Shown piece after piece: positions 36,401-48,000 of a stretch of 64,000 bases of DNA. Below the pieces are notes generated by a model, which was not told the DNA's origin, did not search any database, and worked only from the letters and a program-made list of their open reading frames with translations. The number at the start of each line of letters is the position of its first letter. The first letter of the stretch is position 1. Made by a program: the position numbers and the translations under genes. This DNA is from Archegozetes longisetosus (Eukaryota > Arthropoda > Arachnida > Sarcoptiformes > Trhypochthoniidae), in NCBI GenBank assembly GCA_018873245.2, contig JAEMBT020000001.1:19718220-19782219 (forward strand), written 5' to 3'.

Positions 36401-38975
36401 TTTTGATTTTGATTGTATTTACCATACATCTAATGCTTTGATTTCATCTGAACACTGTAGAGAATATCATAAAACGTACTGTTGTTATTGAAAGTGTATT
36501 TTATATGTCTTCTGCTATCAAGATCAATTACGAAACCAACTATTTTTGCCAAGAGCCTATTGCAGACATGAAGTAAAGTTGACGTTAAATTGATGAATAC
36601 AATGAAAAGTAATCTTTGCATTTATTGCAGAATAGTAGTCAACAAAAATTCATATTAGCATGAGAAAAGAAACTAAATATCTCAGTTATCTAACTTTAAA
36701 AACTCTATAAAACTTATTAATATATTAGGGTTTTGCTTATGTAATGCGATTTTTCTTAGTAAAATTGCACCGGTCGCCCGGATTCAGGGTTGTCTTCGAC
36801 ACTGAAGTCGTTGTTTCAGAAGCGCGAAAACCATCGCTGACACTGATCCACACTCAGAGCTTTGTGACCATATGTGTCCCGAATGTGTTGTGCGGCTTCG
36901 GTAGCATTTGATCCCCAATGAAATTCATACAACAAACAATGTCTTATGTGAGTCTTAATCAGAAACTCTTCAGCCATCTTGGACACAATTTATTTAAAGA
37001 TTATTTGTCAATAATTTAAGTTTAGATATCACTCTTTAGGATGACTTTCCAAAAACATTTGTAAACAATCGATTACTGATTTAAAATTGACCTCAAACAT
37101 AACGTTTAAAAAACCGCATTACATAAGCAAAACCCTAATAGAATACTCTATTATTTTTAACCATATAGTAGATGATAAGGAATGAATAGATTTAGTTCAT
37201 TAATAATTTAACATAAGAGCTGAGCTTAAGCTTTTTCAACTTGAAGTATGTCGGGACCTTTCTAGTTGACAGTGAAAACTTCAAACTTGCTCGTTACGAG
37301 TCCATTCCAAGCTTATGAATGTGAACTTCAGGCATAAAATCCAAAGTTTGAGTACACCATCTTAAATTTGAAATTCACGCATAATGCAAATGAACGTACT
37401 TTTCATCCAGAATAATAAATCCACTCAGAGGAAAATATTTTTTGCAAATCAAACAAAGTATTTTAAGGTTTCATTTAATTTTCAGACAAAATTGAAAATG
37501 AAAAATGACCATACCCATGAACTCAAGCTCAAACGAATTCGCTCATATATCATTAACAATTATATATACTTAACTAAATTACTCAAAGAAACGCCCACAC
37601 TAAGTGTTTTTAAAAGTCAGTTCCAAACTCACAAAAATCTTGATGTAATGAATCTTAAGAATTTACTTCAGTTTAACGAATTTTTTTCAGCAATGGACGA
37701 CTATCTACGAAGACTGTTCCTATATTTTCATTTTGTCTAGTTTTTGACAACAATCTCCTACTGCATTAAGAAATCATAATTTAATAAAAATTTCCAAATT
37801 TAACAAATTAAAGGTTTAAATCTGATAAAAGAAAGACTCTACAATTCTTGAAGTTTATAGAAAGTCACAGACTATTATTACTGAAACAATAATGTCTGCA
37901 TATTTCTCACGACTTCTCATACATCAGTTAGTAAAAGAATATTATTCTCTCTTGAAAAGTTTTACTACAACTGCACTTATCGATAAACACAAGGAACTCA
38001 TGATTTTTCATTCATGTATTAAATTTATTGAGATGCAAACTAAAGTGCCACTAAGGAAATAAGTTTTTAAGGCGACATTTTAATTTAGCCTAATTGGATT
38101 AATGTTCAAAGTGGTTGACACAATGGATAAAGCAATTCAGATTTTCAGATATTATGAGTTTGCGACAAGCTACAAATTAGAGAGGAGAATTCTCAAAATT
38201 TTGCTTCTATTGCCATCTCAATCCCATCCAAAGCTTAAAATTTGTTTTCATTGACATCCTATTCTTATTTGCACTACCTTTGTGATATCTTTATGCTATT
38301 ATTATTATTTACCAGAAGTCAGATGAAAGAGATCATCCGTAAATAAATGTTGTTACTTTTGAATAAAGAATGTTTAAATTTTTTTAAAAACTCCATTCGA
38401 CTTCCATCTAATTAAAAATCTATGCCATTGCCATAAAAGATAGGATTGGGATTCAGATTCTCTTCTCTCTTCCAAATATGTTCATTGATTTGTTTCTGTA
38501 ACTATTAATCTATAATTGTTTAAGATTAACTGATATTTTGTAAAATTATTAGTTAGTAATCAAAAATATGATCACTATCTTGTAAAGTAATATACACTTA
38601 GAAATTTGATAACCCTTGATGATAACCGGGAAAGATGCGCTTCCGAGTGGGATGCTTTCTAATTTTGTATAATTTATCGGATATTAAAAAACGTTTGACG
38701 TATTCGATGTAGTGTCCATAGCAAATTACAAATTAAAATAGACAACAAATTGATACATGGTTGTTGATATAACAATTACCTTTCTTATCGCTATCAGGGA
38801 TTATTAAAATTTTGAATCTACTGTGGTCTATTTCGGGTCAGAAATAAAAACTTATCACTTAACTAGAGTAAATGTTTCATAAGTGTTTTAAAAATTGTCT
38901 CTCAAAGATCATTACTTCAAGTGTATCTCAAAGTTTACTTTAGAAATTATAGATCGATCAGTATTGTTTTTGTGT

Positions 38976-39011
<36 letters not shown>

Positions 39012-42000
39012 AAAGTCGTTTCATTCATCTCCAGAGTATTATGACTGTCATAAAGAGAAATCAAGGAGAAATTGTCTACTGACATACTGTTTGTTAGAGG
39101 ATGGACAAACACTCTAAGGCATTACTGGCCATTATGCCAATATACAGCTGTTATTGATAGGAAAGAGACGAAGTTGCTTTTCATACATAAGCCACTGATT
39201 TTATGTGACAAAATAAGCAAATCGAAGTGAAACTTACTCAACTAGTAATGACTAGACTCTTTATTTTGCTTATTTTCGCATATCAGATCAACCGCTAATG
39301 TCTGAATCCTACACAACAAGCTACTTTATCTCATTCCTACTTATTAATTTATAAGTATCATAACTATATACGAGTTTGAGGGCACGTGTATATACTTTAT
39401 AGTAAATCAACAGTTAATAAGGTTCTTATAATAGAAGAAACGCAATTTGTCTGTCTTGTTAGTCATATAATATATTTTTCAAATTTACCTTTTCTAACAT
39501 TGTTGACTTTTCCTTAAAGTATATACTTAGATTTAGATGAATAAAATAATTTTTGCAGAAAACTCAATTTTCTCGCCTTAATAGTCAACACTATTCTAAC
39601 TGTTCGTCCCAAAGAACGATTCACACTCATTAATTTTTCAAGTCATAAGGAATATTTATTCAAAATACTGTAGCTTCGGTTATTTTAAAACAGAGAATCT
39701 AATTTTGTCTTCAAATTATTTTTTAAATCAAGAGTTGGTAGGAATTAATCGTTTTTTCTCGAATTAAATTGGATTAAATGTTCAATTTTGCACTGGTTTA
39801 GATCATTTCTATATACTGATAAAAATAGATTTGGATATTTCACTCGAATTAGGTGCTTCAGTGCATCAACCACTTAATGATTTGAACTCATTCCTTGTTA
39901 TCCACACATAATCTTTGAGAATGCCCTATAAGAATTCGAACTATTATTAAGTGATATTTATAAAAATTAAATTTTGCCTCAAGCATTTTCATTATAATAT
40001 AAACAAATAGCTCAAAACTTTCGTCTGATTTTAAATGGATCCCTTTGAGGCTTAATGCAAAGTTCAGTAGCTAAAATGATGAACTGTTTTTCAATGCTGC
40101 ACTTTTAATATGGATGTAATAATAAGATGAAGTTTTAGTACTTCTAAGATATGAAAAGACTTAGAAGTTTTCCAATGATTCATATCACACATGGAAACGT
40201 GCGCAGGATTCAGTTTAGAAGACAAAGTATGTTGAAAAGTGTGACAATAAAAACTCGAGTATTGCTCGATTGATCAGACCTGGTGTAGTTTGATTTCAAA
40301 ATTTTGCAACATTAAATAGACTTTAATCTTCCGTTTTCGTTTGAATCAGTTTGATTTTCATATTTATTCTTGCTTCACTGAAATGTCATTTCATGGCGAC
40401 ATTTTTGATTTACACTTCAATAAATTCTCTGTCTATTCCACCTGATATAAATAAAGTCATGTTCTTGAAGAATAGTTTTAAGAAAATCCAAGCTATCTCT
40501 TAATGAAAATAATTCTGTCCAACAAAGTACATGAATAGTCTTCTTCGTAAGGTTCTTTGTACGCAGTCCTTTACAAATAGGATTTAGTTTTATCTACACT
40601 ATAGTCAGATTAGAATTTTTATCCTTTAAATCTTATTTTCTTATGGCTGAAAATGCTTTCAAAGAATTTTCACGCCAAGAACTTATTCGAGAACTCTCAT
40701 TTGTTCTATTGATACCTAAATATAGCTTTTTTGAATGATGTCTCAAAATGAACTCTCGCTTGGTAAAAGATTAGAAATGGATTTAGTTTTTTTGTCGATT
40801 TAGGTTTAAGTATCACTCATAGTGACCTCAAAATAGTATATACTAGTTTTATATATTGTTTAAAACAAAAATAAATGGTTATAACTAAACTCTAACCACC
40901 TAAACAAATTGTACCCAAAAAAATCCTAAATCTCGCAAAGTTGATGTGACCAGGTCTTAAAAATAGTGCTTATTTTAAGAGTCAAGGAGACTCACAAAGT
41001 AGAATTATCTAGAAAATTTAAAGTGTAACTGTAATTAGTAATTACTAGTTACTAGTTACGTTTCATACGTCTATCAGAAATGATTGATTTATTTTAAATC
41101 AAGGATGTTTAACGTTTAGTAGTGAAGATATTGAAAACTAATACAGATACTTGAATCTTTATACTTGAATGATAGAATAAAACTTTTCTTAAATTAAAAA
41201 ATAAGTGATCTTCCAGATACTAGCAATGAAGTATATTAGTTAATTACTCAAAAATTTTAGAATGTATTATTGTTTTACATTATAAAAGAACCAGAGTTTC
41301 ATGATAAAATTAAGCAAGCATCAGAGTCGTAATCAGATAGAGTGCACAAGGCATGTACCTTACCATAAGTTCTTATTTCATAGAATATTTGAGTGTAAAG
41401 TTGAAGAGAATTTGAATATTTTAATAAAAATTAAGTCGATTCAGTTATAAATCTGATTGTTTAGCTATAATGACGATAAAAATGTCTTTATCATAGCAAT
41501 TATTCCTTATTTTTTCAGTTAGATCTTAAATTTGTGCAATATTCAGTTAAATTTCCTGTTACGGCACTGCTCGGCATTTATGCAAATTTAGAGATAGTGT
41601 TGAATAGTCATTATGGATCTATTCGTCTAAAATACACTATGCCTTCAAGCTTTTTATCCCTAATTTAAAAAGCTCTCATAACAAAAAAAGCAAAACTACG
41701 TAACTCTATTTTATATCATAAGTTAACAAATATATTACTTTACAATATAGTTTAAAATATTCATTACATAATGCTAGAGAAATGCTTCAATTTTTATTTA
41801 TATAATGCCTTAAACTAATTTCTAAATTATTAATAACCTATCTAGAAGTTTCTTCTGTTATTCCAGACCAAACATTAATAACTTTTTGCTTCAAATTTTC
41901 AATATTAACGGGATTTTGAGTAAACACTTGATCTTTCATATATCCTCCAGGATAATAGTCATACGGATTAATATCCGGTGAATATAGGGGCTAGATATCA

Positions 42001-45000
42001 TTTGATTCATTGCTTATAATTTTCTCTCCAAAATACTTATGTGGTAAATTTAATAATTTTTCTATGCGAGGAGATGCACCATCTTGCATAAAGATTCGGT
42101 CCTTAATCAAATCACCCAAAAAGCTTTAATTTTGGCATAAAGTAATATTATGTCATATCCTGATAATTAGATTGATTTACCTCTTTCGCCTTCTTCGTTC
42201 TCAAAGAATTTAGGCCCAGTAAGTCCTTGCGCAGAAATAGCGCACTAAACAGATGTATACTGTGTAAGTACTAATTTTTAAATAATTAATATCGGGTCTC
42301 CCTGTGCCCCAAACATCTATTGTCCGCTTACTTACATAACCATTTATATGAATGGGACTTTTATTTGTGAACCAGATATTGTTTAAGTAATCGTTACTTT
42401 TTTCAATTAATTGAATCATTTTATTGTAAAATTCGACTCTTTGAATTTCGCACTTGAGTGCTTATTTTTACTCATCTTTCAATATTTTACGGACGTATTC
42501 CTTATCAACATTTAACTTTATTCCAATTTTTCTAATAGATTTTACTTCGTCACTTATTAAGCAATCCTTCACTTTTTTAATATCATCAATTAATACCCTT
42601 TTATAAATTTTCATTCATTTCTGTTGATTAATTGTTGCACTATAGTTTTTAAACTTTGTAACGCTATATTCAATCGTTTTTACATGAGGCGGAAGCCTAT
42701 TATACTTCTCTTGAAAGAGGTTGTCCGGAGATCCATAGTGAGTTGGCATCCGGTTGAGTTCAGACTTGGTGACTTTACCATCACATAAAGGTGGGTGAAC
42801 GAAGTATAATATCACCTAAGTATTTTTTCATATCTCATCACAAAGGGTCTAAAAATAAAAACCCTTAAAACTTTGGAAGCTTATAACTCCGAAACTATTA
42901 AAGATAGAATTATGATATTTGATATGTTGAGTCAAAGCAATCAAGTGTATTTAACGATAGGTTTAAACTGATTTTTTTTATTGTTTAATAAGTTTTCTAA
43001 GAATTGAAAATCTCCAATTCCTTATCTCAATGCTTAATATATAGTGTTCGGAGTAGCCCATTATTACTTTTGTAGTAGCATATAACCTAGTATGAAAATC
43101 TAAAAAGTTCTAGTCCGAACACTTTATATTAAGGGTCGAAAAAAGCCAAAGACTTTTTTATATGCAAGAGTAACCATCTTTTAAACTTACTATCTGATTT
43201 CAATGGTACCAGCAAGACTTTTGCTTAGTTTGATGAGAGCTTTCTAATGATACATAACTCATGAGGGTTTACAAAGATGTAACACGCTTCCCCTTATACA
43301 GCAATGTTGACGGGTTTTCGCCTATAACTTTTAAACCTATGCACCGATTTTAATGTGACCAGCAAGACTATTACTCAGCTTTACGAGAGCTTTCGATTGA
43401 TATATAACATGATATATTTCACAGGGTGTCAACTCCCCAAAAGATCTCCGGACAACCTCTTTATCCTTTACCCAATTGTATTTATTTTTTAATATTATAT
43501 TTTAGTAAACATTAGTTGTACCAATAAATTTGATCTATTCTTTCATCTGTAGTTAAACCCATTTTTGTCTATGCTTATTTTTAAAACTCTATACACTTGT
43601 TCTTTTTAGAGTAAGAGATATAAATTAAAAGATTTTGATTTTTTGACTTTACTAAGGAGCGCTTTTTTTTAATTAGGAATAAAATAACTTTAAACCATGC
43701 TGTGTAAACAACAGAACCTGATAAGAAAATTGAAGAATGCTTTATTTTTTTTTCAAAGTACACGTCAACTTCTGTTAGACAGCACAAAAAATTAGCTCTT
43801 AATTATCATTCTATCAATTGAAGTTATTTTGACTGAGTTATGTAGTTAAATGCAGATCACTTTATTATTAAAAATAACTTTTGCTTCACTTAGTGAATAA
43901 AAATTGACAATAAGTGTATATCTTCGATGCACAAAAGGTCTTGAATCTGAAGAACGCTAGTTCAGCTACACCAGCTATAAATAAACTTTGATTGTTTGAC
44001 AAAATCGTTACTGATATTGAGATTTGTGTCGGTATCTATTACTTGTACATGCTCACTAAACATTGACAAAAATGCGCTCAAAATAATTTTCCTAAATTAT
44101 TCGGTAAATGGGAAATCTGCAGATTCAAATAATTCTATCAATGATGGGCAAAAAAGTTTGCAATTCTATTCAGAAGGAAATATTTTCAAAGGGTTTAAAC
44201 AAAGGAAAAAGTCGTTTTCCTATTCTAAGGGCAATAAACAATGAAAATTAAGTTTTATTACTTTTCGACCCAAATCAAAATTTGGCAATGATGTCTTACG
44301 TAGATCTGCCATATGATCAAATAGAACAAAAATATTAAAGTATGCATGAAATTGAATAGAATTTAAGAACCAAGACAAATTATTTGGATTCGTAAATGAT
44401 AGGTCCTCAGAAAAGCAGTGCATCGCATTTGTTAAATTCTTATTATTTTATTCCATTCAGGCGAATACTAAGTATTAAATATTCAAAACACGTTTCATAT
44501 GCATACTGTATGCGTTCAATAGATTTCTTTTTATTAAAAATTGTTACCTTAAACAATGTTGAGTTGAATTTCTTTATAAATCAATGATTTTTTGAATAAA
44601 TAAGAAGTTCCTGGACTAATTGACGGGAGCCTTGAGCACTAAAGTAAACTTCGAAAATTGAATAAGTTATTGAATAATTTAAATGCACAATTCTTGTTAT
44701 ATTCTTTTTGGTACAGCTTGACTGAAAATATTTAAATTTAGATGCAATCGTGCCGCTTTATTATCAGTAAGTGCTTAGTCTTTTCGAGAAATGCTATAAG
44801 TTGTTCTATAAAGTATAACTTATTTCATTTGATACTCTCAATAGATCTTAAGGCATGAGCTTAAGTTAAATAATACAATATTGAAAATTTGCGTTATTTA
44901 TTTTACTTCTATAGTATCCAATTACTACTACTTAAGAATATTTCCTGAAAAATCCTTGATGTTAAACTGTCTTAAATTAATTTTGTTAAGTATTATCAAA

Positions 45001-48000
45001 ACTTAATGCAAATCTATTGGTTATGCAAAAACTATCAATTGCTAAGAGAGTTGAGATTCGAGATCATGTGCACTCGAGACTCTTGCGAGACTCAAAAGTA
45101 TCAACTTTGATGCAAATATAATTTAGTGAATTTACAAGAACTTCCTTAAGATTTATTTACAGCTTTTGTACAGTTTTGGCCGATCAGTTTGGATGATGCA
45201 CCCTTACAAACATTTTTTGCATTACTAATTAGTATTGTTAAAGGATATATGTTTTATATGCATTTATTTTTCGACTGAAAAAAGCAAAATATGCAAGTAA
45301 GTTAATATAATGTAAGAAATTAGTTTACTTTAATTCTTTAAACAATTTATTAATCAATACAAAAAATGTCGAAAACGAGTTGTTTCTCCGTTATGTGCAA
45401 TGACTGCTCTATATCTATCACGCATAGAGAGTGCTAATTTTGAATATGCATATAAAACACATTTCTATTAATAATACTAATTAGTAATGCAAAAAAATGT
45501 TTGTAAGGAAGTATCATTTTGGGTGCATCATTCAAACTGATCAGCCAAAACTGTACTTATGCACCTACAAAGCTATGAAAATCAAACAGACCGTTGCAAA
45601 AGCTTGAAATAGGAGTTTTTCATACTCTTAATTAAATATTTTCATCTCATCGAGTGGGATTGAATTCCCTAACTTACTTTTCCCTTTGAAAGTTCGAAAA
45701 TAGTTTCATGTAAAACTATAACACTATTCTGCAATATCTAATGAAAGATCTTGTCTTATTTACTTTTTTACTGACTTGTTGTAGTTTCGAGAGTCGAGGC
45801 TTTCGATCGAGTCCCAAGTTCGAGGCTTACAGCCATTGGAAATAACGATCACAGGTCAAAAAGATGAATTTCTATCAGAAATGTTTGTAACTTTAAAGTC
45901 GTTGAGTAGCTTAGTGACTCCCACTTTTTACTGTGTAAACTTTAAGTAAATGAACCTAACCTAAATCAAACTATACTAAACTAAATTAGACTAGATTACA
46001 CTAATACTGAGATACAAAATGAAAAAATATGAGTCATTTGAAAATTCAATAAATATGATGCAGTAATGTATGCTACTCACTAAACGTATGAGCAGGCTTA
46101 TAGTGATTCGCATTTTCAAGTAAACGAATGTAATGATACAAAACTTTGATGAGAATTGGGAATTTGTGTAAAATTCAATATGGTAGTCGAACTAGTAGAA
46201 TTTTCTCGAGAGTGATTCACTACAATTTTAAGTACTGTTTTCAAACAAAGACTTAATAAATAATGTAATATTATAACAGATGTTATATTAATATTATAAA
46301 AGTATTCTTTATCAAAGTATTACATAAAAAAGATAAAAGACCATGGCTTGACTGCTTGAGACTCAAGTTAAAAATTCCAAGAAGCTTTTAACCAATCTTT
46401 GTATTTTAGCATTCATATAACATTATAATAATGTCTATCCTTTTTGTCGAAAACAGAAAATTCTAGCAAAATTGATTCTAAACCCTTAAACACGGAGAGA
46501 GAATAGAATTGGAAAATCTTAACAGAAATATACGGGAGCATGAGTGGGCAAAGATCCACGTAATGATTCTCTGAAATCCTTTATTTAGCGTCAACTTCCT
46601 ATTTTTGAAGCTATTTACGAGCCAGTCATTCATACAGATAACAGATGTTAGAGATTTAAATGTTACTTAATATATCGTAATCACGAAATCACGATAAATT
46701 GAAATTAATATATTATTTCAGAATATATGCCTTCTTTCATGCATACTCAGATTTTAATTCAAAAGAGGATCCCACGTTAAGCTATTGTGCGTGGGTAAAA
46801 GTGGGTAAGGACCTTTGATCTTGTAGTTCGATTGCATATTTGGCGACGCGTTTTCAGTTGAATTATTAGATCTTAGTTACTTGCGGTTACGGAGAAAAAA
46901 ATACCTTATTTTTTAAACTTACGTTTATGAGAAAAGATTGACTTCAAAAAGTCGTTTAACTCCGCCTCAACTGCAAATCTTTCAAGTCTTGGCTCAAAAT
47001 TTAACAAAAAATAGGGGATGAATTTGAAAAAGTTTCTAAGTGATGCAAGACCTGGAACACAGTGCAACGACTGATTAAAACTTTAATAAAATCTTATAGT
47101 TTCAATGGTAATAACCTAGATTGCAACTCAGAATATTCTCGAGTAACCTTGATTTTAAAAAATATTTGAGTTTTACAAAATTTTATGCATTTTCCTACAT
47201 TGATTAAGAAATTTTCCTAATAATTGAAAAAATCCTAGATATATTTTTTGAAAATTATTTGGAATTTAGGCTTCTTTCAACCAAATAACGCACGTGCAAT
47301 GCCCAAAATATTAAAAATATAAACAAAGGGTGCTCGGGAAATAGTGTTGATGACATTTGAAATTACAAAAACTTTTCAATCTCTTTATTAAAAAACACAA
47401 AATTTTACCAAAATAACACACATTTAGATTATTAATCATTAGATTTATATGGGGCTCGTACCCCCTGATATGCCCCCTGAATCGTAAGTTTCTGTCCGCC
47501 TCTGCCATTAACTTTTGTGCGCTATCCTTCCCAACCTTGTACGATATTCTTCGCCATACAAACCTAAAATTTTGCATTTTTTCGGCTTTTACATTGTTCT
47601 TCTTATACTTAGCCTTGCATATGGCCCAAAATTTCTCAATAGGGCGAGCATTTTTTACAAAACTAGGCAGGTCCTAGTTTTGTCCCTACACGCACTGTGT
47701 TCGTAAAAGTGCACAACTGTTTCGCGAGCTCATCATGTTCAACTTTGTTCATCTTAAAAACCTCAATATATATTTTAATGAAATTTTGTATAAATTTGCA
47801 ATAGATAGTGCGCGTCTGATTTTATGCTAAATTAATCCTGTGCGCACAACAATCCGGCGTCGCATCGGATTTAAACGTCGTCAACACTATTTCCCAAGCA
47901 CCCTTTAGTAGACATACAGACCTACAACGTAAAACGTTTAAAGTATTGAAAAATACATTCATTATAGAAGAAATTGAGGAAAGCGGCGATGAGTGAAAGA

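Larger units (their letters stand above)
41838..43562 (-). pseudogene. Broken mariner-type transposase, two nested insertions
   Basis: Start ATG 43562 reads M-G-L-T-T-D-E-R-I-D-Q-I, then a stop. Beyond a 749-bp insertion (42714-43462) it resumes with L-F-Q-E-K-Y-N-R-L-P-P-H-V-K-T and V-T-K-F-K-N-Y, the second helix-turn-helix part. Then come N-I-W-F-T-N-K, H-I-N-G-Y-V-S-K-R, G-P-K-F-F-E-N-E, a frameshifted Q-D-G-A and P-D-I-N-P-Y-D-Y-Y. It ends N-V-W-S-G-I-T-E-E-T at about 41838. Order and motifs fit the large arthropod mariner-type group with an N-G-Y-V-N-K-Q-like block. Many stops and shifts make it dead. Terminal repeats of the parent element were not found. Confidence 0.75.

Noticed and set aside
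37384-37740. 118-codon + strand frame inside the receptor intron
   Set aside because: Asn/Lys/Phe-rich as expected for random AT-rich sequence; no motif, no splice-linked partner. Kept only as a mention in the intron entry.
38912-39112. 66-codon frame with Thr-His repeats
   Set aside because: Produced by the GT microsatellite read on the opposite strand.
45169-45555. CRISPR-like or satellite array
   Set aside because: The repeated words are inverted, not direct, and bounded by TA: a MITE. No regularly spaced direct repeats were seen anywhere in the window.
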